A DNA stretch of 64,000 nt, from assembly GCA_949288175.1 (NCBI GenBank), contig CASEIV010000009.1, forward strand, positions 62,001 to 126,000. Reading direction: 5' to 3'. Source of the stretch: an uncultured Eubacteriales bacterium (GTDB lineage: Bacteria > Bacillota > Clostridia > TANB77 > CAG-508). Below are positions 27,344 to 36,048 of this stretch, piece by piece; within the stretch, counting starts at the first letter, position 1; every line of letters starts with the position of its first letter. The translations under genes and the position numbers were made by a program. Under the pieces are notes generated by a model that did not search any database, had not been told where the DNA came from, and was given only the letters and a program-made list of their open reading frames with translations.

Positions 27344-27976
27344 TTATGATAAAAAATACTTAATTCCAGTTTCAATCGCATTTCGTTTCATAATTGCTTT
27401 GCCATGTTCTAATAGTTTCATTTTAAAAGTTTCAGAATGAGAAGCTAAGCTTGCAAATTCAGAAATGGTTGAGTAAAAAGTATGAATATATGCAGATTCT
27501 GTGTTTATATTAGAAAGGATAAGATAATATGTATCATTAAATAAATATAAAGCAATTGTTTTGGCTAATTGTTTTGATTGAAAGTTTGTTATATTATGCA
27601 TAGCAGTGCAAAATTCGCAAAATTCTTCAAAACTAGAAAATTTATAAATGGAAGTACTACTTTTAGGATTTACATGTTTTGTTTTCTTTTTTGGTGTTAC
27701 TTTTAATTTGTTAGATGATGTCGTTGCTTTTTCTGCATATTTTGTAATTGTAAATACAAAAAGACCATCAGAAGAAGAAAAAGCCTCTACAAGAAGTCTA
27801 TATCCTTCTGTATAAAATCCAACCTCTTTTTCCGCTTTTAAAAGCATTTCTAAAAATAACTTTTGAGATTCTATTGGTTTTTCCATAATGGTTTTATAAT
27901 CTAAATTGTTATTTTTTAAATCTTCTGAATTTACAATAACACGAATTTTGTTTTCGGTCAATTTTTCAATTTTCAT
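27344..27976 (-). CDS. mecA: MecA-type adaptor protein of the Clp protease
   Basis: The protein has 210 residues. The N-terminal domain (MKIEKLTENKIRVIVNSEDL, LDYKTIMEKPIESQKLFLEM and GFYTEGYRLLVEAFSSSDGL) matches MecA, which delivers substrates to ClpC. A basic linker (KLKVTPKKKTKHVNPK) is followed by the C-terminal ClpC-binding domain (FSSFEEFCEF, LYLFNDTYYLIL and FASLASHSE). It is of normal length. Transcription is monocistronic, with AAGGAGG upstream of ATG at 27976. MecA links regulated proteolysis to competence, sporulation and stress in Firmicutes; its targets here are not shown. Confidence 0.85.
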   Translation of the reverse strand: MKIEKLTENKIRVIVNSEDLKNNNLDYKTIMEKPIESQKLFLEMLLKAEKEVGFYTEGYRLLVEAFSSSDGLFVFTITKYAEKATTSSNKLKVTPKKKTKHVNPKSSTSIYKFSSFEEFCEFCTAMHNITNFQSKQLAKTIALYLFNDTYYLILSNINTESAYIHTFYSTISEFASLASHSETFKMKLLEHGKAIMKRNAIETGIKYFLS

Positions 27977-28116
27977 ATATAATAAAAGCCTCCTTAAAAC
28001 CTATTAAGTATATTATACTACTATTATTATTATATTTAAATAGATAATTTTTGGTAATAAAATTTTAAATATTAAACAATATACCATATAAATATGAAAA
28101 AAGTAAAGGTTTTTAC

Positions 28117-28145
28117 TTGAAAAAAATGTTAAATCAATATATAAT
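28117..28145 (+). promoter_or_regulatory. Sigma-A-type promoter of the DUF4321-radC-mre cluster
   Basis: ttgaaa (28117-28122), a 17-base spacer and tataat (28140-28145), 59 bases before the first start codon. Confidence 0.75.
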
Positions 28146-28204
28146 ACCAATATGTGAAAATATAAATAGCCGTAAGAAGTAAAGGCTGATTTGGAGGTAT
28201 AAAA

Positions 28205-28462
28205 ATGGCAACAAAAGACAAAAATATATGGATACTATTAGTGTTTATTTTATCAGGTTTAGTAATAGGGGGATTATTAGGACAACTTGCATCTAATGTG
28301 GACTGGTTATGGTGGCTTTCATATAGTCAAACATTTGGATTACAAGATCCAATTGTATTAGATTTGAGTGTTGTTACCATTACATTTGCATTAATGTTTA
28401 GAATCAGTGTAGCAAGTATTATAGGAATGTTATTGGCTATATTGATTTATAAAAAGGTATAA
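28205..28462 (+). CDS. DUF4321 family membrane protein
   Basis: The protein has 85 residues and follows GGAGG. Two membrane helices are visible at about 8-28 (WILLVFILSGLVIGGLLGQL) and 60-83. The middle part has LSYSQTFGLQDPIVLDLSVV and TFALMFRISVASIIG, typical of DUF4321, a small protein found next to radC and mreB in Clostridia. Its function is unknown; constant linkage with the shape genes suggests an envelope role (inference). radC follows after 110 bases. Confidence 0.75.
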   Translation: MATKDKNIWILLVFILSGLVIGGLLGQLASNVDWLWWLSYSQTFGLQDPIVLDLSVVTITFALMFRISVASIIGMLLAILIYKKV

Positions 28463-28572
28463 CCTTGTTAGATATGAAAAAATCCAGATAGAGTCAAAAT
28501 AAAGTAGATTTTTTCTATACAAATAAGAATTAAAAATAGGGGCAAAATATAAATCAAGAAAGGAAGGATATT

Positions 28573-29280
28573 TTGTCTATCAAAATAAAACAACTACCAG
28601 AAACAGAACGACCTTATGAAAAAATGGAACTATATGGAGAAACAGCATTATCCAATGCAGAATTATTAGCAATTATTATAAAAACAGGAACAAAAGAGGA
28701 ATCATCAGTTACAATTGCTCAAAAATTATTAAGCATGAACCCAAATTCAAAAAATAATTTGGATTTTTTAAAACAACTAACCATAGAAGAACTCATGCAT
28801 ATAAAAGGAATTGGGAAAGTAAAAGCCATTCAATTAAAAGCAGTAGGAGAATTAGCGAAAAGAATGGCAACACCATCGAATTATCAAAAAATAAAAATAA
28901 AAAAACCAGAAGATATTGCAAGATTACTCATGGAAGAAATGCGACTAGAAAAACAAGAGCATGTAAAAATAATTATTTTAAACAATAAAAATGAAATTGT
29001 AAAAATAAAAAAAATAGCACAAGGTGGGATTAATTCGGTTAATATGTCCATGAGAGAAATTTTAGTAGAACCAATCAGAATGCAAGCACCTAAAATGATT
29101 TTAATTCATAATCATCCGAGTGGTGATTCTACACCTAGTAAAGCAGACATTCAAATAACAGAAAGACTTTTCGAAGTAGCACAGTTATTCGATATCCAAT
29201 TGTTAGACCATATTGTGATAGGCAATGGGAATTTTACAAGTATTATTTCAAAAATAGTAACGAAAGATGGAGAAATATGA
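28573..29280 (+). CDS. radC: RadC family JAB-domain protein
   Basis: The protein has 235 residues, TTG start five bases after GGAAGG. An N-terminal helix-hairpin-helix region (LMHIKGIGKVKAIQLKAVGE) precedes the JAB/MPN domain with the zinc motif HNHPSGDSTPSKAD and DHIVIG. In spite of the name, a direct role in recombination repair is doubtful; the fold is a metal-dependent isopeptidase-like domain. It is directly upstream of mreB (24 bases), the usual order in Firmicutes. Confidence 0.92.
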   Translation: MSIKIKQLPETERPYEKMELYGETALSNAELLAIIIKTGTKEESSVTIAQKLLSMNPNSKNNLDFLKQLTIEELMHIKGIGKVKAIQLKAVGELAKRMATPSNYQKIKIKKPEDIARLLMEEMRLEKQEHVKIIILNNKNEIVKIKKIAQGGINSVNMSMREILVEPIRMQAPKMILIHNHPSGDSTPSKADIQITERLFEVAQLFDIQLLDHIVIGNGNFTSIISKIVTKDGEI

Positions 29281-29304
29281 GTTTATGAAAGGAACGTAAA
29301 GATT

Positions 29305-30336
29305 ATGAAATTTTTTACATTTGGATCAAAAGATATAGGGATTGATTTAGGGACAGCAAATATCTTAGTAACATTAAAGGGAAAAGGTATTGTTCTAAAA
29401 GAGCCATCAGTAGTGGCCATTGATAGAAAAACAGGAAATATTATGGCAACTGGAACAGAAGCAAAAGAAATGCTTGGAAGAACACCTGACCAAATTAAAG
29501 CAGTAAGACCATTAAAAGATGGTGTTATTGCAGACTTTACTGCTACACAATTAATGCTTAAAAATTTAATTGGAAAAGTTGGAAAACGATATAATATTGG
29601 AAAACCAAGAGTAGTTGTTGGTGTACCTTCTGGAATTACAGAAGTAGAAGAAAGAGCTGTAGAAGAATCTGTTATCCAAGCAGGCGCTAAAGAGGTCTAT
29701 TTAATCGAAGAACCTATGGCAGCAGCAATTGGTGCATCACTAGATGTCGGAGAGCCAAGTGGAAGTATTATTGTGGATATTGGTGGAGGTACGACAGAAG
29801 TTGCTGTTATTTCATTGGGAGGAATCGTTGTTAGCCATTCTCTACGTATTGCAGGTGATGAATTAGATGAAGATATTGTAAATTATATAAAAAGAGAAAT
29901 GAACTTAGCTATTGGAGACACAACAGGAGAACAAATAAAAATGCAAATCGGATGTGCGATGCCACTTATGACAGAAATGTCAATGCAGGTAAGAGGAAGA
30001 GATTTAACAGATGGCTTACCAAGAACAGTTACAATAACTTCAACACAGGTAGAAGAAGCAATGAAGGAATCTATACAAAAAATTGTAGAAATTGTTAAAA
30101 TTACATTAGAAAAAACACCACCAGAGCTAGCATCAGATATTATGGAGAAAGGAATTGTGTTAGCTGGTGGAGGAGCATTAATTAAAAATTTAGATAAATT
30201 ATTAAGTATAGAAACAGGGATGCCAGTATACATTGCAGAAGAACCATTAGATTGTGTGGTTAGAGGATCTGGCAAAACATTAGAAGATTTGGAAAGATTA
30301 AAGACAGTATTAATTAATGCTAGAAGAAAAAAATAA
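29305..30336 (+). CDS. mreB: Rod shape-determining protein MreB
   Basis: The protein has 343 residues, normal for MreB. It is an actin-like ATPase that polymerises on the membrane and guides side-wall synthesis. The phosphate-1 motif DLGTANILV is at residues 13-21, VRPLKDGVIADF follows, the phosphate-2 motif is DIGGGTTEVAVISLGG, and the adenosine motif is LAGGGALI. The N-terminal MKFFTFGSKDIG supplies the membrane-binding hydrophobics. mreC starts 18 bases after the stop. Confidence 0.97.
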   Translation: MKFFTFGSKDIGIDLGTANILVTLKGKGIVLKEPSVVAIDRKTGNIMATGTEAKEMLGRTPDQIKAVRPLKDGVIADFTATQLMLKNLIGKVGKRYNIGKPRVVVGVPSGITEVEERAVEESVIQAGAKEVYLIEEPMAAAIGASLDVGEPSGSIIVDIGGGTTEVAVISLGGIVVSHSLRIAGDELDEDIVNYIKREMNLAIGDTTGEQIKMQIGCAMPLMTEMSMQVRGRDLTDGLPRTVTITSTQVEEAMKESIQKIVEIVKITLEKTPPELASDIMEKGIVLAGGGALIKNLDKLLSIETGMPVYIAEEPLDCVVRGSGKTLEDLERLKTVLINARRKK

Positions 30337-30353
30337 AATGATAGGAGTAAAAA

Positions 30354-31169
30354 ATGTATAAAAATAAAAAAGCGGAAATAGCAGGTATTGTTATAACCAT
30401 TGTTATTTTAATATTAATCGTTATATTTTCAAATGCGGATAGTGAAACTTCATTTCTTGAAAATGCAGCTAGTAAATTAGTTATGCCAGTCCAAAATGGA
30501 TTAACCTATTTGAAAAACAAGATTAGTGGAAACAGTACATTTTTTACAGATATCAATAATCTAAAAGAAGAAAATGAAGAACTAAGCCAAAGAAATAGTG
30601 AATTAGAGCAATCATTAAGAGAATTAGAAAATATAAGATCTGAAAATGAAACTCTAAAAGAGTATTTAGGGTTAACAGAAAAATATGGTGAATATAGTAC
30701 AGTACCAGCATATATCATAAATAAAGATATTAGTAATTATTCAAAAACGATTGTGATTAATGTGGGAACTGATGATGGAATAAAGGAAAATATGACAGTA
30801 ATTGCTGATCAAGGATTAGTAGGACATGTTATTTCTGTAACAAGTGATACGGCAAAAGTAAGAACGATTGTCGATACATCAAGTTCTGTTAGTTGTTTAT
30901 TAAGTACAACAGATGAAAGTATTGTATGTAAAGGAACTTTAGAAGAGGAATCAGCTTTAAAAGCTATGTATATACCAGATGATGATGGAATCATACAAGG
31001 TGATAGTGTAGAAACTTCTGGATTAGGTGGGATATATCCTAAAGGGATTCATGTAGGAAGTATAAAAAGAGTTGTCAATACACAAAATGCAACAGATAGA
31101 TATGCCATTGTAGAAACAGCGGTAGATTTTGATAAGCTAGATACAGTGCTAGTTATAACAAATCAATAG
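30354..31169 (+). CDS. mreC: Rod shape-determining protein MreC
   Basis: The protein has 271 residues. One membrane helix lies at about 10-27, then a coiled coil (about 62-106, containing LKEENEELSQRNSELEQSL), then the beta-rich domain with AYIINKDISNYSKTIVINVG, DGIKENMTVIADQGLVGHV and GLGGIYPKGIHVG. It links MreB, MreD and PBP2 in the elongasome. The start codon is ATG after aggag; mreD follows directly. Confidence 0.94.
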   Translation: MYKNKKAEIAGIVITIVILILIVIFSNADSETSFLENAASKLVMPVQNGLTYLKNKISGNSTFFTDINNLKEENEELSQRNSELEQSLRELENIRSENETLKEYLGLTEKYGEYSTVPAYIINKDISNYSKTIVINVGTDDGIKENMTVIADQGLVGHVISVTSDTAKVRTIVDTSSSVSCLLSTTDESIVCKGTLEEESALKAMYIPDDDGIIQGDSVETSGLGGIYPKGIHVGSIKRVVNTQNATDRYAIVETAVDFDKLDTVLVITNQ

Positions 31170-31182
31170 AGAGGTGAAATCT

Positions 31183-31716
31183 TTGAAAAAATTTATAATG
31201 AATATATTTATTGTATTAGTAGCATTTATTATATATTTTTTACAAGCAAATTTTTTTAATTGGTTTACAATCTCTGATGTTATGCCTAGCTTATTTGTCA
31301 TATTTGTTTTATTTATAGGATTGTTTTCCAATCGAATAACAGGTGTTGTGTATGGTGTGGCAATCGGTGGGATTTTAGATTTAGTAATTGGTACGCAAAT
31401 CGGGATACATGCAGTTGGATTAGGAGTTATTGGATTTTTAGCTGCTACTTTTGATAAAAATTTTTCAAAAGATAGTAGAGCAACGATTATGTTTATGGTA
31501 TTAGGTGCTACATTGATTTATGAAATGATTGTCTATATATTAAATTATATTATTTTTTCAACCAATGTAGAATTTATAAATTTTATTAGAATTTTGGCTA
31601 TTGAAATTATATATAATTTAATTCTTGTGATTATTTTATATCCATTAATTCAAAAATTTGGATATGCAATTGAAAATGAATATAAGGGGAATAAAATTTT
31701 GACAAGGTATTTTTAA
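31183..31716 (+). CDS. mreD: Rod shape-determining protein MreD
   Basis: The protein has 177 residues. TTG at 31183 sits five bases after GAGGTGA; the GTG inside that Shine-Dalgarno sequence would be too close to it. Five to six membrane helices fill the protein, with the MreD marks LQANFFNWFTISDVMPSLFV and GLFSNRITGVVYGVAIGGIL. The last codons (…ggtatttttaa) form the outer left arm of element C, whose inverted copy lies just before the PBP2 start. Confidence 0.9.
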   Translation: MKKFIMNIFIVLVAFIIYFLQANFFNWFTISDVMPSLFVIFVLFIGLFSNRITGVVYGVAIGGILDLVIGTQIGIHAVGLGVIGFLAATFDKNFSKDSRATIMFMVLGATLIYEMIVYILNYIIFSTNVEFINFIRILAIEIIYNLILVIILYPLIQKFGYAIENEYKGNKILTRYF

Positions 31717-31996
31717 ATTAAATATATATTTAGAATGTTAATATATTCATATTTCCTAAATTTTTCGGCTCAATACGGAAATATAAGAATTTCTAAAATA
31801 ATTTTATGGCACCCTTTCACTTAGTCCTCGCTACGCTCGACGCGAACATTTTCCATAAAATTATTTAAGAAATTCTAAATTTCCTCCAATCGCATTCAAA
31901 ATTTACTCAATATAAATATATTAACATTCTATAGAATAACTCTTAATTCAATATATTATAAAGAGTAAGGTAAAAAAGTTATTTAAAAATACCTTG
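31703..31996. repeat. Long nested inverted-repeat element C between mreD and PBP2
   Basis: Outermost arms: caaggtatttttaaat (31703-31718, including the mreD stop) and its exact complement at 31981-31996. Next arms: 31732-31753 with 31909-31930, one mismatch. The core between atttttcggctcaatacg and ctccaatcgcattcaaaat matches element B in opposite orientation. The terminal loop contains ctcgctacgctcgacgcg, GC-rich for this genome. The element lies inside what should be the mre operon, so it may attenuate transcription into PBP2. No gene lies in this gap of about 310 bases. Confidence 0.87.
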
Positions 31997-32027
31997 TTAA
32001 AAGTAAGAAATAGGAAGAGGTGAAGCC

Positions 32028-34163
32028 TTGAAGGGATTGAGTTTCAAGAAAACAAAGAAAAAAGCAAGAAGCAACTTAAATTTGCGATTTAATGTTTTAA
32101 CTGTACTTACATATATTATTGGAATCATTTTGATTATTCAATTATTTAATTTGCAGATTGTACATGGAGCAGAGTATAGAGAAGAATCAAACACAAGACT
32201 TACCAGAGAAACCACATTAGAAGCTGCAAGAGGAGAAATCTTGGATAGAACAGGAACAGCGCTAGTTACGAATTCAACAAAATTTAGTGTAGAATTATAT
32301 AAAACGAAAATTGATGATAATGAATTAAATAAGTCTATTTTAAATATTGTGAATTTATTAGAAAAATATCAAGTAGAATATGTAGATTCTTTTCCAATAT
32401 CGATAGATCCATTCCAATTCATTATCAGTGATGAAACATTATCTAATTGGAAACAAGACCATGATTTAGAAGAAAATGTGTCTGCTGAAGAAGCTTTTTA
32501 TGATTTTAAAGAACGATATGAAATTGAAAATACAGATATAACAGAAATTAGGAAAATCATAGCAATCAGATATGAAATAACAACAACAGGATATAGTAGT
32601 ACAAGAGCTTTGACAATCGCAGAAGACATTCCAAGAGAGGCAGTAGCAGAATTTTCAGAAAGCAGTGACAAATTTCCTGGAATTAATATTGTAACAGAAC
32701 CCATAAGAGAATATACTTCTGAAACTCTTGCATCTCATATTTTAGGATATGCATCAACCATTAGTGCAGAAGAATATGCAACAAGAAAAGAAACGTATAA
32801 TCAAAATGACATTATAGGAAAAACAGGAATTGAATATGTTTTTGAGGAGTATTTAAAAGGACAAGATGGAACAAAACAAATTGATATGGCTGTTGATGGA
32901 ACAATAACATCTGAATATACATCAGAAGAAGCAATTGCGGGAAGTGATATTGTATTAACGATAGATGCGAATTTACAAAGGATTACAGAGGAAGCTTTGG
33001 AAGCCAATATCAAAAAAATTGCTTCAGGAGGTTTTGGAAAGGCTTATGAAACCAATGCTGGTAGTTGTGTAGTTATGAATGTGAAAACAGGAGAAATTTT
33101 GGCAATGGCAAGTTACCCAAATTATAACCCAGCAGATTTTGTAGGAGGTATTAGTACAGAAAAATGGAATCAATATAATACAGATTTTTCAAAACCATTA
33201 ATGAATAAAGCAGTCCAAAATTCATATGAACCAGGTTCTATTTTTAAAATGGTAACAGCGATTGCAGGGTTAGAATCTGGTGCGATTACAAGAACAGAAA
33301 AAATTAATGATATAGGAGAATATAGAAAATATGGAGAAAAATGGCCATGCTGGTATTATACAGATTATCATAAAGGTCATGGATATTTGAATGTATCACA
33401 AGCAATTGAAAGGTCATGTAACTATTTCTTCTATGAAACTGGTGACAGAATGGGAATTGAAACACTTGCGAAATATGCTAGATATTTTGGGTTGGGACAA
33501 AAAACAGGTGTAGAATTACCAAGTGAAGCATCAGGGGCAATGGCGACTCCAGAATATGCTGAAACAGTAGGTGTAACATGGACAAAAGGACAAACTATTA
33601 ATGCTTCTATTGGGCAAGGGTTAGATAATTTTAGTCCTCTACAAATGACAAAATATATTAGTATGTTAGCAAATGGGGCCAATGATATAGATGTAACAAT
33701 CATAAAGAGTATTATAAAACCTGATGGAACAGAAGCTTCAAGAGAAGAAATTAACAATTTTGTTAATCAAAAATTAGGATTAAAAGAAGAGGAAGAAAGT
33801 GAAGACGTAACAATCAGTCAAGAAACAATGAATGCTGTATTAGAAGGAATGCGTTCTGTTACGACAGATGAAACAGGAACAGCATATTCTAGATTTCAAG
33901 ATTTTGGGATTCCTGTTGGAGGAAAAACAGGTTCTGCAGAATCTCGTGATGCGAATGGAAAGGATATTGTTAATGCATGGTTTGCAGGTTTTGCACCATA
34001 TGATGATCCAGAAATTGCAGTTGTAGTTATGGTGGAAAATGGAGGACATGGTAACTACACAGCAGAGGCAGTTGTGGAGATAATGAAAGAGTATTTTGGA
34101 ATGAATACACAAGAAGTGCAAGAGGATATGAGTGCTGTGAATTATAATCAATCTTTGAGATGA
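32028..34163 (+). CDS. Penicillin-binding protein 2, class B transpeptidase (elongasome)
   Basis: The protein has 711 residues with TTG start after GAGGTGA. A membrane helix lies at about 27-47 (LTVLTYIIGIILIIQLFNLQ). The dimerisation domain has RGEILDRTGTALVTNS and ILGYAST. The transpeptidase domain has the serine motif SIFK (Ser404), SCN (in ERSCNYFFYE) and KTG (in GGKTGSAES). It crosslinks side-wall peptidoglycan and is blocked by beta-lactams. Its place after mreBCD argues for MrdA/PBP2 rather than the divisome FtsI. minC follows at 66 bases. Confidence 0.93.
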   Translation: MKGLSFKKTKKKARSNLNLRFNVLTVLTYIIGIILIIQLFNLQIVHGAEYREESNTRLTRETTLEAARGEILDRTGTALVTNSTKFSVELYKTKIDDNELNKSILNIVNLLEKYQVEYVDSFPISIDPFQFIISDETLSNWKQDHDLEENVSAEEAFYDFKERYEIENTDITEIRKIIAIRYEITTTGYSSTRALTIAEDIPREAVAEFSESSDKFPGINIVTEPIREYTSETLASHILGYASTISAEEYATRKETYNQNDIIGKTGIEYVFEEYLKGQDGTKQIDMAVDGTITSEYTSEEAIAGSDIVLTIDANLQRITEEALEANIKKIASGGFGKAYETNAGSCVVMNVKTGEILAMASYPNYNPADFVGGISTEKWNQYNTDFSKPLMNKAVQNSYEPGSIFKMVTAIAGLESGAITRTEKINDIGEYRKYGEKWPCWYYTDYHKGHGYLNVSQAIERSCNYFFYETGDRMGIETLAKYARYFGLGQKTGVELPSEASGAMATPEYAETVGVTWTKGQTINASIGQGLDNFSPLQMTKYISMLANGANDIDVTIIKSIIKPDGTEASREEINNFVNQKLGLKEEEESEDVTISQETMNAVLEGMRSVTTDETGTAYSRFQDFGIPVGGKTGSAESRDANGKDIVNAWFAGFAPYDDPEIAVVVMVENGGHGNYTAEAVVEIMKEYFGMNTQEVQEDMSAVNYNQSLR

Positions 34164-34229
34164 TTGAAAAATAATAAAGCACAATTCTTTTCCAATCGAT
34201 TTCTGGCAAAAGAAAGGAAGGATGTAAAA

Positions 34230-34841
34230 ATGAGAAATTGTGTGAGTATTAATTTAAGAAAAAATGAAATTGTTATTAAAATTAATGATAATGCAGAACA
34301 AAAAGATATTGTAGATAGTTTAAAGAAAAAACTTCCTGAATTAAAGAAAATGTATAAAAATGAAAAAACACCAATTACTGTTACAGGAAAAATTTTAAAG
34401 AACAAAGAAATAGATGAAATACAAGATTTGATAAAGCATAATATTGATGTAGAAATTGATTTTGATATGCCAAAATCTTTAGGGCTTTCAAGTATTACAA
34501 GAACATTTAATAAAGAAATTGCCATTTCAGAGACCAAATTTCATAGAGGATCTTTACGTTCAGGACAAAAAATGGAAACAGAAGGAAGTTTAGTTATTTT
34601 AGGGGATGTAAACTCTGGCGCAGAAGTGATGGCTTCTGATAATATTGTTGTTTTAGGTGCATTAAGAGGGCTAGCACATGCAGGTGCAAAAGGAAACAAG
34701 CAAGCTATTATTTCGGCAGGTGTTTTAGATACAGTGCAAATTCGAATTGCCAATGTCATAAAAGAAATAGATAGAGATGAAGAGCCATTACACAAACAAG
34801 CATATGTAAGTGTTATTAATGATGAAATTGTGATAGAGTGA
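34230..34841 (+). CDS. minC: Septum-site determining protein MinC
   Basis: The protein has 203 residues. I use ATG at 34230 behind AAAGGAAGG. The N-terminal domain (FTsZ-binding) runs to about 100. The C-terminal beta-helix has KFHRGSLRSGQKMETEGSLV, GDVNSGAEVMASDNIVVLGA and RGLAHAGAKGNKQAIISAG, which are the MinC hallmarks. It inhibits FtsZ assembly when recruited by MinD. In most Clostridia minD and minE follow; here the next genes are on the other strand, so minD/minE must lie elsewhere or be missing. Confidence 0.93.
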   Translation: MRNCVSINLRKNEIVIKINDNAEQKDIVDSLKKKLPELKKMYKNEKTPITVTGKILKNKEIDEIQDLIKHNIDVEIDFDMPKSLGLSSITRTFNKEIAISETKFHRGSLRSGQKMETEGSLVILGDVNSGAEVMASDNIVVLGALRGLAHAGAKGNKQAIISAGVLDTVQIRIANVIKEIDRDEEPLHKQAYVSVINDEIVIE

Positions 34842-34852
34842 TGTTGAGTGAT

Positions 34853-34922
34853 GTTACTGTTCGGGCTCAAACATATTTTAGTATTTCAAAATAATAAAAT
34901 ATGTTTAAGTCTGAATACTAAC
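34853..34922. terminator. 28-bp imperfect hairpin between convergent genes (element G)
   Basis: gttactgttcgggctc-aaacatatttta on the left pairs with taaaatatgttt-aagtctgaatactaac on the right; the inner 12 bp are perfect and the rest contains several G-U-type differences. It can terminate minC and the minus-strand operon. Its outer end gttac(t)gttc resembles the outer ends of element A and the 63.8-kb hairpin. Confidence 0.7.
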
Positions 34923-34926
34923 AATT

Positions 34927-35319
34927 TCAACCAACTAATAATAAAATTAATAACATAAATAACATATCATCTTTTACATCTTCTTTATAAAGAAAAAATA
35001 ACAAAGACATGATAATCAAATCATCTAAGTATAATTTTCGTCCAGATATTTCTAACAAAGGTTCTTCTTTATCAGAAAAACCATTACTATTAATGAAAAT
35101 AGGACCAATATGATGATATTTAGATGATTTTTTTTCATATATAGATTTTTTATCTTGATAGGTCTTATCTCCAGTATTCCTTATTTCTGCATGTGTAGAG
35201 GGGTTGTCATTAAGTTGTTTATCCGTTACCATAGAAGTTGATGCAGGATAGGGAGTTCTTGGATAATTACGAGAATAAGGATAAAAAGGAGACCTAAAAA
35301 AAGGCATATGATTAATCAC
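34927..35319 (-). CDS. Unknown small protein with hydrophobic C-terminal tail
   Basis: About 130 residues. GTG at 35319 sits seven bases after AAGGAG; ATG at 35307 is an alternative. The N-terminus is Pro/Tyr/Arg-rich (MPFFRSPFYPYSRNYPRTPY). The middle is charged and likely disordered. The C-terminus has LEISGRKLYLDDLIIMSLLF and a short membrane-like tail (MLFMLLILLLVG). I have no family name for it. Its start overlaps the end of the upstream gene by eight bases, so the two are translationally coupled. A spore or envelope role is possible only by association with the organism type. Confidence 0.5.
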   Translation of the reverse strand: MINHMPFFRSPFYPYSRNYPRTPYPASTSMVTDKQLNDNPSTHAEIRNTGDKTYQDKKSIYEKKSSKYHHIGPIFINSNGFSDKEEPLLEISGRKLYLDDLIIMSLLFFLYKEDVKDDMLFMLLILLLVG

Positions 35320-35764
35320 GAGGATTCTCCTTACCATTATTTTGATTAAATAATTCCATTAAATTTGCCATGTTTAGTAAATTAGCATATTGATCTAATT
35401 TACTTTTTTTTTCATCTCTCAAATAAGGTTTTAATGATTGTAATAGATTTGACCTTGGATCAGAAGAATGATTCATCTTTTCCATAACAGATTTCATTTT
35501 CATCATAGTATTTATATCAATTTTGCTAAAGTCAAAACCAGAATTATTTTCATTATTTGCTGAATTATCAATACTTTCAGCATTTGTATTGTTTGTATTA
35601 ACATGATGATTATTTTCATTGGAAACACTGTTTCCATTCATCATCGTAGAAAAATTCTTTAGGGTATCAGGAGGAATTTGAGAAAGAATATCATTTAAAT
35701 TTCCATTATTTAACATAGAATTGACCTTATCCATTGTTTGTTTATCAATATTAAAATTATCCAA
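35312..35764 (-). CDS. Unknown Asn-rich protein, coupled to the following small gene
   Basis: About 150 residues. TTG at 35764 sits behind GAGGTGA, which is better than the upstream in-frame start. The N-terminal half (MDNFNIDKQTMDKVNSMLNN, LSQIPPDTLKNFSTMM) is helical. A low-complexity Asn-rich spacer (NNHHVNTNNTNAESIDNSAN) follows. The C-terminal helices are TMMKMKSVMEKMNHSS and SLKPYLRDEKKSKLDQYANL. It has no signal peptide or membrane helix. The pattern of short helices around a 'LKPYLRDEK' motif occurs in Clostridia in the same two-gene arrangement, but I know no function. It is divergent from the surface-protein genes. Confidence 0.5.
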   Translation of the reverse strand: MDNFNIDKQTMDKVNSMLNNGNLNDILSQIPPDTLKNFSTMMNGNSVSNENNHHVNTNNTNAESIDNSANNENNSGFDFSKIDINTMMKMKSVMEKMNHSSDPRSNLLQSLKPYLRDEKKSKLDQYANLLNMANLMELFNQNNGKENPRD

Positions 35765-35941
35765 AATGATCACCTCATAAAATATATATTCAAAATATAA
35801 ATTTCTATGTAATATAATATGCCGTACAATTAAAAAATGTAACAATTTTGTAATATTCTATTTAAAAGGATACATAAAACAAATTCTGTATACTACAATT
35901 ACATAAAATGTTAAAAAAACTAAAAAAATACGCTAAAAATG

Positions 35942-35970
35942 TTGAAAAATCAACAAAAAAAAGGTATAAT
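35942..35970 (+). promoter_or_regulatory. Sigma-A-type promoter of the surface-protein operon
   Basis: ttgaaa (35942-35947), a 17-base spacer and tataat (35965-35970), 78 bases before the start of the first giant gene. The -35 lies in a small palindrome gttgaaaaatcaac. Confidence 0.8.
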
Positions 35971-36048
35971 AAATAATAGGATAAATATAAAAATTATAAT
36001 GCTGAAAGTGTGATTAAAACAAAATTAAAATTCGAGGGAGGTAACATT

